From assembly GCA_950295325.1 (NCBI GenBank), contig OX485807.1, positions 7,256,501-7,320,500 of the forward strand: 64,000 nt of DNA. The letters run 5' to 3'. Position 1 is the first letter of the stretch, and every line of letters starts with the position of its first letter. Source of the stretch: Polytrichum commune (taxonomy: Eukaryota; Streptophyta; Polytrichopsida; Polytrichales; Polytrichaceae). The translations under genes were made by a program, and so were the position numbers. The notes below the pieces were generated by a model that saw only the letters and a program-made list of their open reading frames with translations, made no database searches and had not been told where the DNA came from. Positions 33,290-45,300 of this stretch are shown here, in pieces.

Positions 33290-36200
33290 ATGCCTCCTTG
33301 TGCGCTCTTGCAACCCTGCCACTTACGCCTCTCCACGCTCTCCAATCTCTTCTCTTGTAAGTTTGGTCCACATTTTCCTCCTCACCTTTGCTTGTTGTCC
33401 TCTGTGGAGGATGTGAACTTAAAATTGTGCCTCACGGTGTTGGATTTTGTGTTGAATTCTGTGCACTAAGTTGTGAATGACAATTTGAATTACAAGTTTC
33501 ATCTTAACAATGTTTATGTAGTTTGCGTTTGGAAATCTTCCTCTGAAATCTTGAAAATTCTCTCAAGAATGTGGAGTTTTCTGTGGGAACTTTTCTGTGG
33601 TGTTTCTCCTTTGTGGTGTATTCAGAATTTGAAAGCTACTGCAGGAAGATTCAGGAAACTTCTAAATTTAGGAGAAATGTTTTGGATATGATTTAGTGCC
33701 TGAAGGCATCTGTATGTTTCAAGCTCTGCATTTTGCTGTACAACATTGTATAGTGTAAAGAAACTGCCTGATTTGCCATTCGATGGTTGTATCGGCCGAC
33801 ATTGCACTGTATCGTCAGCAGAACATGAATACGGTTTTCGTTAAAAGCCTTCATTCTATTCATTTACATGGCTCAAAATACAATCCACAACTAATGATGG
33901 AATAAATTATAGTTGCAAATACACCAATCATCCTCTGAACATGTTGAATGGCTCTCTTTCAGGTGCAAGAGCTGCAGATCGTCAATGCCTCCTTTACAAG
34001 CAGTCAGTGGGCTATAGAAAATTAAGGTCTCATTCCTGTAAGGCCAATAATTGTGGGAGGTACTCTGAAAGAATAAGGTTGAGTGTACTGCGTAACAGCC
34101 AATTAGTGGCTCCGATTCCGAATGCCCAACCATTACATACTAGAAATGTTTCTGTTCGAGCTTCCGGAAGTGATGATGAACCGAATGGGACCGAATTGGA
34201 CCCGCAAGGGGCTGGTGATAAGCTTGTGCTTTGCATCTCCCAGGATGCTGAGGTATGTGTTTCAATATAGTTGCGTGAGCAAGCACTTCAATGTGTTACC
34301 TTTCTCCTATATTATCATCACTGATGGTGAGACCACAATATTATGGCTGTTCATCCAGTGCAAGTGGCTCAAATAGTTCATTGAGGCCCCCTTTACAGTA
34401 GGGAAGTTGAGAGCTTGAAGGAGATTTGTCATTGGCAGGGAGCTCTTATGCATGCTTGTTCACTCAAATCCACTTTACACTTGAGCTTTTTACCGGGCTT
34501 ATAATGCTTAGATGGCGCCTTGATGAATTCATTTGGAACGACGACGATAAGCTCTCGGTCAAAGATTATAACCTAACTCATGTCGAGAGCGAGAGCTCTC
34601 GTTCAGTGGGCCCCGAGCCAATGGGCTTTTTAGCATTCTTTGGTTTGTCACGAATGCTCTTTTATTTAGTATCCTTCCCCCTTTGAATTCTCACTCTGAG
34701 CAGGGCCATTTTACATTCCCCTAAACTATTGCGAGCTTGAATATTGATCAAAAGCTTTGGATGAAAGCTTGTGAACTCCAAGTATGAAACTTTTGAATAT
34801 TGCAAGTTCGAGCTCTCAACTTGAGTTCTAGTGTAGAATGGGCCCGCGTCTTGAGTTGGCCCAAAGAGGGATTCTCTTGGTCTTGAGGTCTTCATGTTGA
34901 GGAGTTTAAGCTCATGTTACGTTAAATGAATTGTTCTCCAAAAGTATTTTGGCACAGTGGGCTTTATTTTCAGACTCTGTTTTGCATTAGATAAGTAGGT
35001 TAATTTCCTCGTATGGGAGGCAATAGTCACAAGCGTTGCTGACTATTTGTACATCAGCTCAGTGGCCAGATGGCTTCATCGTGCATTATGTACCACTAGT
35101 TAACATGACCTGATGTGTCCAAGACTCATCATAACCACAAGAACCAATTCTTCTGGCCATTGTAGATGAGAATGAAGATTGTAACAGAGATACGTATAGC
35201 TCAATGTAGGATTTTCTTGCTTTGAAAATTCAGCAAGTATGTGGCCTGTGGTTTTGGTCCCGGCTCACGCAGTTTGATGCTTATATGATGGTAACATAGG
35301 TTTCAGTACTCAGCCTTGTGGCCACAGAGGTTGTGCGGGAAGCCCAACAACGGCATAAGGCTGCCCCTACGGTGTGTTCCAGAGTTACCCTACACTCACC
35401 ATTGTCATCAAATACTGTTGTCAAATACTGTTGTCAATGTATTTGTCTGTGTTTTTGTTCATATAATTGCAAATTTCTGCAAGTGCATTCAAGTAATCTA
35501 GACACAGAGAGATGGTCGCGTACAGAAATGTATTATTTTCCCTTGGTCTCAGCTCAAATGTTCCTATAGGATCAGCATCTCTTGTATCTCTACCTCTTTC
35601 TGTGTTTGTTTCTTATTGTCTATGTGTATATAGTATAGGGTATATGGTTCTGAACTGGTTGCTCCACATGAAGCATTATATGTGTTGCAAAGTGCTCGAC
35701 GTCATCTCGAGATACTCAATCTGTGGTTGTGGGAGGGAAGGCAATTGCAGCACTGGGACGTTCATTAATGGGGACTCTTCTTCTGGGAGCCCTCAAAGGT
35801 GATGCAGAAACTGTACAGGTATGGCAAGGGTAAAACCTCTCCTTGCAAAGTTCCACTTTAGACATTAATCTGAAAAGTTTGGGATCTCCTGTGACTCACC
35901 TGCTTTCACATCCTTTTATCTTGTTAAATGAAAAGCTACAAAGATAAGTGGCCTAAAATAGGCACCTTCAGCTCTGCACTTCTTCTTCTAGGGTATTAAA
36001 CATGTGATTAGTACGAGATGATCAGCAAATTCAAATTGAGGCCATAGCCATTTTCCTCATTATTTTTGGAGCTCATGTGAATATTATGAATCTTATTTAT
36101 TATGAAAGTGAAGAGTCTCTTTCTTTCTAAATGGTCTTATACGTCTCCCCAATTATGTTGACCGTTGAACCTAGTATAGCTAACAAATTCTGAGCATGCA

Positions 36201-39200
36201 GTCCAATCTGTATAAATGTGTTTTTTTTAAACGTCCACTCTTAGATCCATATCTAACCACATATCACTGAAATATAAGTGCTCAATGAAGATAAGCAACT
36301 GAATTAGGCTCACTTACTTTAGAGGATGAATTGTGGTCAGATATGATTCAAGAAGCACAAACACACAGAATGATTATGATGTGGTTTTTTTTAGGCTTAT
36401 ATGGATTTATGTTGCAGGTGACCTTTTTAGGAGATGGTCCATTAGGACAAATGACATCAATATCGTCAGCCGGTAGTTTCGTAAAAGGGTTTGTTGGTAA
36501 TCCTCTGTGCCAGCCACCCTTGAAGGACAATGGCAGAGTATGATTTACTTGACCATATTTTTATCATCTTGTCATTGATCAATATTACTGGAGGAATTTG
36601 ATTCTGTATCCTGGCAGGAACTTTCTGGTCCATTCAAATAAGTTCATTTCATTTGCAAACAAACACATATCTAAGACCAAGACATTATCTTTGACTCCCT
36701 ATATTATTCTCAACAATTTTACGTATGTCAATTGTGTGTATAGCATGCATGCCTGTTGTTTTGTTTTGATTGAAATCAAACTCTATTAAATCTTGCTTCT
36801 ATCTATTGCTTCTTGCAGCTGGATGTTGGATCAGCTGTTGGATCTGGTGTGCTCAGTGTAGTGCGAAATCATACTGAATGGAAGCAACCTTATACGTAAG
36901 TTCCTCCTCCAACCAAAATACTTGACAATGATGTGAACTTGATTGTGCAGATCATATATTGTATGTAAGCTAGTTCTCCTTAATAACTATTTAGAAACAA
37001 TAGTTTGAAACAGGGGTTGAATTCATCATTGCCATATGTACTGATGAATATATGTAGTGTAAGACAGATGTTGCAAGCATGAGAGGTATAATGCAAGAGT
37101 CGCTTTTGTTGTAAGTCATTGACATTCACTTTATTCATCAACATGGTGATGACCTACAGAGGAACAATACCTATTTATTCTGGTGAAGTTGCTGAAGACA
37201 TTGCACACTATCTAGCAGATAGTGAGCAGGTAAGCCTCTTCTAAGTTGACTTCGTTGCAGAATTTCCTTGTTCAGAACACACAAGATGATTAAGTATCCT
37301 CCAATGTTTGATATAAAAATTAGAGTCACCAACTCAAGATGAAGGTTGAACAATCTGGGGACGATTTGGCTATGATTAATCGTACTAAAAGTTTTTCATT
37401 AGGTCATCAATGCAAGCTTTGTTCTCAATAATTTTTATGCTTATATGCAAAAAAAATTATGTGTTGATGCAAATCTTGTATGGAGTCTAAAGGGAAAAGA
37501 TACTCTTGTCATGTCCTTGTGATACACTCACCTCTATCTCAGAAGTGCTTGTAAGTTTGCCTCTGTCATGGTTTGTGTGCTTGTAAGTTTTTTCCACAGA
37601 ATTAACTAAAACTACCCAATTGTACTTCAGATGAACACTGCTTTGGGACTAGGTGTGGCATTTGACCGAGCATCAGGAATCAGGTTTGCAGGAGGATTTT
37701 TAGTGCAGGTAAACCTTGTCCTCGTGTGTCATACTTGGAACATTCATAAAAATGGTGTTTGGAAGCTTTGTTTCCTACTGAAGTGTGAGTGTCCATGATG
37801 TATGACTACTTACATAATGTGTGCAATTTTTATGCAGGTGCTGCCATTTTGCTCAGAGGAGACAGTAGCTAAGCTGGAAGAAAACATCTTGAAAATGCAA
37901 CCTATTTCAGAAGCACCAAGTGATCTGAAGGCGTCAGACATAGTGGAAGCATTACTTGATGGGATTGGAGTGGGGGATTACAATGAAACGGTACATCTAT
38001 TTTCCAGACTGCTTTAAGGATGTTGCTTTTATGTTTATGAGGAACAGCTGATGGTTGCAAAACATGTCCCGAAATACACTCAATATGGCTAAGAGTATTT
38101 GTTGCATTCAAGTTAAGATTGTTTGTGCTTTCAAACAAGAAAATCTCCTTTACTGGAAAATATTAAGAAATACTAAATCTTAGGGCCACTTTACACTATG
38201 TCCAAGAGCTGTGACCATCAACTGATTGCTATTTTGTTCCCATCCTATTGTTGTAGACTGTTCTACACATTAAGTTATAATAAATCAAGGGCTCTGAGAG
38301 TTTGAAATGTCATGATCTCCTGGTTTTGTGTTAGACCCAGTCTTTGAGGTGAACTTGATGCAAAAGCCGGTAGATCATGAATTTTTATCATTGCATGCCA
38401 TATAGGAGGACTTCATGTAGGTGTTACATCCATTCAAACTTCCTTGGTCCCTTGGGCCTTCAAGCTCTAGTGTAAAGTGCCTTTAGTACTTGCTTTGTGG
38501 GCGCAGACATGAAGTGCAGTTAGATAGGCGTGTATTGTAAGAGCTTGTATCATTTACAGACTTAAAGAGTAATCATTCCAAGTTCCGCCAAATATATTGA
38601 ATTAGAACCCTGGAAAGGAGGATATGTTGCAAAATGTGACGGATCACTAATTTTTGAGTACATATGTGAGTTGGGTTTTGCAGGTAGTTCCCAGGTATGG
38701 TCCATGTGGAGTAGAGCAGCTTAAGCCACGAATGATGCGTGCAATTGCCTCATTGGGGCAGTCAGATGTCCAGAAGATTCTGGAAGAACAAGGTCAGTGA
38801 TTAAAGTGACCTTCCTGTTTTCTCTTTTTTGATTTGCCTTGAGAACCTCTGGAGTCGCAAAAACTGGCCAGGTTTATTCAGTTGGAGCTGCTCACACCAG
38901 CTTTGTAGGCCCCCTTTACACTAGAGGTGAAGTTGAGAGCTTGAACTTGCAATGAACTTGTAGGCCCCCATTTCATGATTTTGATAGTTGGAGTTGACAA
39001 GCTTGCATCCAAAGCTCAAATTATTGAGAGCTTGAATTCACCAATCCTCTTGAAACCTCTCAATACTTTGACCAAGTGTAGTGTGGCCATGCTCAAAGTG
39101 AGATATCAAGGGAGCAATGTTACTAAACAAAGGAGCATTCATGACAACCCAAAGAATGTTTGGAAGCCCCGTGGCTTGGGGCCCACAAATTGAGGGGTCA

Positions 39201-39820
39201 AACTCTTGACATTTTTAATCTACCTTATGGAGGTAGCTTAAGATTTTGACTGAGAGCTTGTTGTAGTTGTCTCACCGGGCACCATCTAAGCGTTGTAAGC
39301 CCAGTAAAAAGTTGAAGCTCTGAAGTTGAAAGTTGAAGTGGAAAGTGGACTTGAGTGAGCAACCGTTCATAAATGGCTCCTTCATGCTAATGAGAAGGCT
39401 CGTTTCTTCAAGCTCTCAATCTCTATAGTGTGAAGGAGGGCCTCAATCTTTGTGCCTTTTTAAAAGTGCAACCCAGATAATGAAATATAATCCATCCATT
39501 CAATCAGAAGTTTTGTTATCTTGGCTCTAATTTCAAAATAATTTCGACTTTTACTTCCAACTCTGATCCTGGTTAGGAAGTCACCTTCCCCTTGGGTAGT
39601 CATGGTATGTGTGTTGTCAACAGTTTGACAATCGATTGGAGAAATAACAATGTGATTTGCATTTTGATCTCCATAGTCTTTTAATGCTAACGAAATCTTC
39701 ATTTCTCACCAGCTGTAATTTGTGTCTGCAGGTTCTGTAGAAGTTAGGTGTGAATTTTGTTGTGACGTGGTTCAGTTTCGAGAGGCGGACTTGGAACAGG
39801 TTTTGCAGTCAACAACCTAG
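33290..39820 (+). CDS. HSP33: Chloroplast-targeted HSP33 redox chaperone
   Basis: Eleven exons: 33290-33356, 33963-34252, 35300-35371, 35741-35818, 36418-36537, 36819-36895, 37160-37229, 37631-37708, 37838-37990, 38684-38792, 39732-39820; 1,203 nt, 400 aa, all phases agree. HSP33 is a holdase chaperone switched on by oxidation of zinc-bound cysteines. Family signatures: QQRHKAAPT, AALGRSLMGTLLLGALK, VTFLGDGPLGQM, VGNPL, YSGEVAEDIAHYLADSEQ, ALGLGVAF, AGGFLVQVLPF and the C-terminal CEFCCDVVQFREADLEQV. The first ~85 residues are S/R/L-rich without acidic residues, like a transit peptide. The start ATG sits in an ideal Kozak context (GCCACCATGC), and only this frame gives the right phase into exon 2. 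Exon 4's acceptor (gggaag|GCA) is the least certain boundary. Odd: the usual CxC motif is replaced by YGPCG, leaving a single cysteine there. Confidence 0.92.
34384..34862 (+). mobile_element. Intronic MITE family, copy in HSP33 intron 2
   Basis: About 480 bp matching 60158-60655 in the same orientation and 38905-39450 in inverted orientation. Shared blocks: CTTATGCATGCTTGTTCACT, CAAATCCACT, TTTTTACCGGGC, GGGCCC, AGCATTCTTTGG, GGATGAAAGCTTGT. The ends look like terminal inverted repeats built on CCCCTTTACA-x-TAG and CTA-x-TGTAAA-x-GGG. Non-coding. Confidence 0.65.
38905..39450 (-). mobile_element. Intronic MITE family, copy in HSP33 intron 10 (inverted)
   Basis: Same family as 34384-34862 and 60158-60655 but on the opposite strand: TTCACTCAAGTCCACTTT, GCCCGGTGAGACAACTACAA and CAAGCTTTCATCCA-like blocks appear as reverse complements. 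It fills much of the 939-bp intron between exons 10 and 11 of HSP33. The termini read GGCCCCCTTTACACTAGAG and a diverged CTATAGTGTGAAGGAGGGCC. Confidence 0.65.
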
Positions 39821-42398
39821 GCACTCATTCATTTACCATTTTTAGTGTAGAGATCCTTTCTTATCAAGAAATAATTGGACAGCTTTATGTAATTATGAAT
39901 CACATCATTGTCTCACTAAAGTTCTTCACTTCTCTAATGGATATGTTGACATTGAACTGAAGATGTATTGTTGCACAAAGAACTTGCATGGAGATTGTCT
40001 CTTAGGTTACACTGATATGGTATGTACTGTGGGCCACACTTTTGAGCCTATTTCCACTGATAATACTGTGCATGCAAACTATTTATGAACCTACAATTTT
40101 TAACAGCAGAGATCCACGTTTTAGGTTACATGATTCCCATCGGAATGAAGATGGTGTGCAAGTGAAAGACTTCCAACCTAGTGGAAGGAGGTGGGTATAT
40201 CAGGTAGGCATGACAAGCAAACTACAGTTGCACACTATTTTTCTATTGTGATAGTGTATACTCATGGTTATATTGTGGTGCAAATCCAAAGAGCATAAAC
40301 TCACTTTGTAAGAAAACATTTAGAATTGACATGGAGGTTTTTCTCGAAAGAAAATGCAGCTTATCTCAATAGTCACTATGTCCAAACAACTGAGAGTTAT
40401 GAGGTGATCTTGGTGTCTTTGGAAAGAGCACGAGAAGCTACAAGTTAGATTGTTTGGCAGTGGAAAAAGACCAAGATTTGAAGGAGATATCATACATTGT
40501 TTCTTGGACCTCTAATATTATAGTGTAGGTTGGTAAATAGTGTGCACCCAAAGTATTTTCTCCAATGAGGTTTTTTGTAGGTACCTTGTTAATGATGGGC
40601 CCACAATATTTACCATAATTAACATAGTTGTTTTGAGTTCTTGAAACCCCTTTGCAATATGACCCCAAGATAATCAATGTCAACCCTCACCGACCTACAC
40701 CAACCAATTATTGTGAGGGGAGAACTATTGTAGGATCGACAGAAGTATTGTAGGCGACAAGAACTTACAAAATTTAATGAAGTTCAATGTGTCTATTGAA
40801 TCTTAATACTATATCATGAATTTTTAGGTGAAGGGAGAAAAGTTTAATAGGGGAAAGAGGGACCTCACAAGACAAGTATGGGAAAACCCCACAAGACAAA
40901 CATGGGGACAAAGAAGGGACACTTTAAAAGGGGGGCTTTGCAAGCTATATGCAATAGATAGCATGGTGGTGAGGTTGTCTCCCCATTGTTCCCCGTCTTT
41001 CCGGAAAGGTGGGGAGTCATGTGTCATGTGTACGGGTGTAAAGGGCCTAAACAACATGGGTCCATCCTAGTTCATTTATGAAATCTATCAAGTAACTACC
41101 TAGTTCATGTTGGTGCAACATGTTGGTGCAGGTTGATATGGCCCGTGTGAGATTGGTGTGGGTTGGTGTGGCCTTGGGGAAATAAATTGCATCTCCAACT
41201 TCCAACCTTATTTTTAGTGATTTTGTTTATCCTAATCCTCGTTTGATTGGGAGTTGATGGTCATGCACATTGTTTAGGCTCTCGAAATTGTCAAGTGGTC
41301 CTAAAAGTGGTTTGTTCAACATGATGGGTGGTCATGTTTGTCATGATTTGGGCGAACCAACCCATACCCTCATTCCTTGTTGGATGCCTTAACCCTTGCC
41401 TCCAAGGAACCAATGTACGGGTTGGTTCACCCGGCCTATTTGTCATGGAATATGGTTGCAATATTTTCACCCCTTCAACACTGCCAAACCTTGTATAATA
41501 ATGAAATTTCAAGTACCATGTAACTTATAATTGAAGTTCTTACAAGACCACACAAGTTACAACATTGTGATGCTACAAATACCATCTTATGACACTAAAT
41601 GGTTATGTTATGGTTATAACAAGCCTAAGTTAAAGTTACAACTATAATGGATTATAATGAATAATGTGTTACCTAATTAGTGTCGATGACAAATCACATC
41701 ATGTTTAAACTCATTGCTTGACAATGCCATTACACAATTATAATACATTACAAATACCATGACATCTAATATATTTATTTGGCAGGTACATTAATTCCAT
41801 GAGGGGTGCACTCAATGTTGGTTCCTTTCACCTATACCTAAGCTTATATTGCAATGTGCAACTTTCTTATAGCAGATTTAGTTGAATGGATTATCGTATA
41901 AACAAATCAGCACAAGTAAGAAATTGGGGATCATGTATCTTACATTTGGAAAATAACACACTATATATGTACATAGATATTTCACAATAAGAATAAGAAC
42001 GTATACTTATAACATGACATCGCAAGTTAAATATAATGTTGAGCTGGCATGCATGAAACCCAGCATGTAGAGCGTGCTTTTGCCATATCAAGCACTTCCA
42101 ATTACTAATGTTGGAATCCAAACCTTGGCGTCCGTTAGTTAGTGCACATCTTCATCCATCTCACATCCTTCATTCTTCATCCTTCTGCTTGGGAAGCGAC
42201 AAGCATTGGAGAGTTGTAGGCTTGTAGCTACTGTAGGAAGCCAGCTATGGAACCCTAGGATGCAAATCCCCACGCCTCGAGGCGATGGCAGATCACCGAT
42301 AGAATTGGAAGCTCGATTTGGCATCCTGTCGGACGCTCTTCACGTGATTCCAGTCCAATTCGAATGGTGTAGGATGGTGGTGTAACGACGGAGATGAG
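39821..42398. other. Intergenic between HSP33 and CCDC93
   Basis: About 2.6 kb. The HSP33 3' UTR should occupy the start; I saw no perfect AATAAA close to the stop. The hairpin repeat at 41350-41432 lies here. Short ORFs (for example 40828-41070) have no family resemblance. The last 250 bp before 42399 is GC-richer and is probably the CCDC93 promoter/leader. Confidence 0.5.
41350..41432 (+). repeat. Hairpin repeat, copy 3
   Basis: An outer stem GGGCGAACCAACCCATAC / GTACGGGTTGGTTCACCC, an inner stem ATTCCTTG / CAAGGAAC and a loop with TTGGATGCCTTAACCCTTGC. The best-paired of the three copies in this window. Confidence 0.65.
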
Positions 42399-45300
42399 AT
42401 GGAGGAGGACAGGGAGCGAGCTGAGCTCTTGCGGGAGATTTCGGAGCTTCTGCTGTCCGGGGGTTACTTCAGAGCTCAAATCTCAACTCTCTCCCCCTTT
42501 GATATGCTCACCGGGGGATTGGCCTGGTCGATTACAGCCAGCAACGTGGACGTGGATTTCGATGTGCTTTATGATGACGATGCAACCCTTGGCTACAAGA
42601 TGTAAGAACCTGCCTCTATCCTCTGCGTTTGTAGCTACAGGGAAGGACATGGAAACATCAGACGATCTTTTCTTTTTCTGTACGCAAACAGAGTCGGTTG
42701 AAGCGTAATGACATGAATTGATTTCTAAAGAATTGGAAAGGATGAAGACTGTTTGAAGGAAGATCACATCTTATACATCCAAACGTTCTACGATCTTTTC
42801 TCTAAGGTACAGGAATTGCTTGAGGCGTAATGGCATGAAATTGGATTCGGAAGAATTGAAAAGGATTGAGAATTTTTGAAGGAAGATTACATATTGTATG
42901 CCTTTTGTGAAACTGTATAAATAGTAAATTTCAGCGCTTGTCTATTGTATCCGGTACGTGTTGCCGTCCATAGATCAAATCACGGGGGAAGCTTTATAAC
43001 AGATTCTTGGATTATCTATCATAATATGTCAAGCTTATCAGCAGCTTCGAGCACATTGTCTCGATTACCGTTTCTTAGGTGTGAGAGCTCTGGTGTGCAG
43101 AAAGGTAGGGGAGGCTATTGAGGAAGCTTTACAACGCATGGGGTGTCCTTACCCTCTCCAGGCACATCAGATCCAGGGGCTCGATTACCCCGCTGTTCTT
43201 TTGGTGGTGCAATGGCTAGTGAAAAGGGTGTTAGCGACCAGAGAAGAATCTGGAGACCAGGTATGTAAGGTTTAAGGTTTTTAAGGGTCTAAGGTTTAAG
43301 CAGTTTCTTCTGAATGGAGGTTTCGGTGGCGGAAATGTACTGCGGTGATGGTACTGGTGCTGTTTCCTGCTTGGGAGGATCTGTTTTCCATCCTTTAGGT
43401 TTCCTTGTGAAAGATAGGCTTGTACAAGAGATAATGGAGGGCAATGACAATCAAGGCGAGGGATCTGATAGTAGAGGTTGTGATTCAATTGCAGTTAAGA
43501 AAATACTCATTGTGGAAGTTTCAACAACATTATGCGCTCCCTGGAGAAGTTCCTGCCGTTGGTGAGCTGTCAACAAGACAGTTTGATTCTGAATTGCATC
43601 TACAGGCCAAGTATGTCTTCATCACTTGCATACTACTCAAACAAACATTTCTATGTGATATTTGCAGATCCTACTCAAATTTTGACATAACCTCCGCTGA
43701 TGATTGGTGTGATCAAAATTTGAGAGATGTTACTTTGGATTTCAAACACTCTTTTTGTTCACACAAAATCACAATCTTGAGATGATCTGTCTTTCTGGAC
43801 CTTCCGAACCAACCATGGTGGAAAAGAATTGGTGTACTTGGTATTTGATTGTTCACCATCTTGCAGATCAAAGTCTCAGTTGCCCTTGTTTAGCACATTG
43901 TGGTAATTCAAGGGGCAAATCTTGACTATGGTGGTAAATGCAACTTTTGGAATTTCTTAGACCCCCTAATTTGCCTAGTAATATTCTGAGATTGGCGTCT
44001 GAGGCTCTGGGATTGAAGAAACACACTTGCTTTCGGAAGACTAATTTATGAAATTATTTGGATTTCTTTGAATATCTCTTGAAATTCATGAACTTCCCTC
44101 CCTTTTCATCCAAAAATTTAAAATTTATTTTGGCGCACACTTTGTCTAACAAGCAAATCATATAATCATCCAATAAAGCATGCACCTTCCTTAATATATA
44201 GTTTGTATACTTCATTCATCTCTCTGGGCTCTAGTTGTAGACCTTGTGTAGTCTATCATTCTTGAACCTGAAATCTCTATCATTATACAGTTGTTGATTA
44301 GTGTTGCTTGTGGTGTATGCAGTGATGGCTTGGCTGACCTCCAGCTTGAGGATGCCAATAATCTTGGTGGAAAAGTTCAAGAGAGTGAACCAATCTCAAT
44401 TGAGCAACAGGCATAGTCTAACTTCCCTCTTGTCATTGATCCAATTTATGTGGTTTCTTTTTTTCAGGTGTCCTCCCATGTCTGTAGTGGAGATCTCTGT
44501 GACCAATTGCAATTGTAGCTTTCCAGAACCAGTATATCTTGATAATTTACCTTACTGGTATATCTTGTCAGTTTGTTATTGGTAAGCTGGGTTTGTTGTT
44601 TGATTTGTTGCTCTGGGCAAGTAGGGTATGACTACTTGTCACTGGAAAGATTCTCTTACAACATTCTTCTTCACTTGAGTTCTCTTTTGATTATCCAAGT
44701 TGTAAGAAACATGGACACTGTATTTCTGATATGATGCAGACTGCAGCCCTTGAGAAGCAGGTAGAGTTCCAGAAAGCCAGGCTGGAATCTTTGCAATCGC
44801 AAAGAGATTCTGCTCTGGAAGCTGCTGAACAAGTGAACCAGTTGGTTAAGAAAGAGGTGCCTCTTGCTTTCCTGTGCAGGGTTGTTTGGCCTTACATGTT
44901 ACCTCAAAGAGGAGGATTGGATTTTGTATAGCTCTTTGAAATATCCATGTGCATAACCTTTTTCTCTGTTTTTAAAGCAGCTTCAATGGTATCATCAAAT
45001 TGATCACATTATTCTACTAAATCACTATCAACCAGAGATGCTAATCTGTTTCTGTTCAAAAGCTTGATATATCATTGAGTTTAGCTTGACAAGTGTGCTG
45101 GGTGCACATGGCCCCCTTTTAGGAAGGCAGGAGGAGCGTTGGGCAGAGATTGTTGCAGAGAGAGCAGAGCTACAGCAAGCTGTGAATGCCGCCGGTGCGG
45201 GGTCACTGGTCCAGGATTTGATAACCTTGTTGGATCAATCTATGGTATGTCAAAAGAGATCTATCTGGTCCTTAGATCCACACCTAACCACAAACCACTT

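Noticed and set aside
33231-33356. Alternative HSP33 start at 33231 (MPNALFSSSTF...)
   Set aside because: It looks like a transit peptide, but its reading phase at the 33356 donor does not match exon 2 and would give an early stop; the Kozak ATG at 33290 matches.
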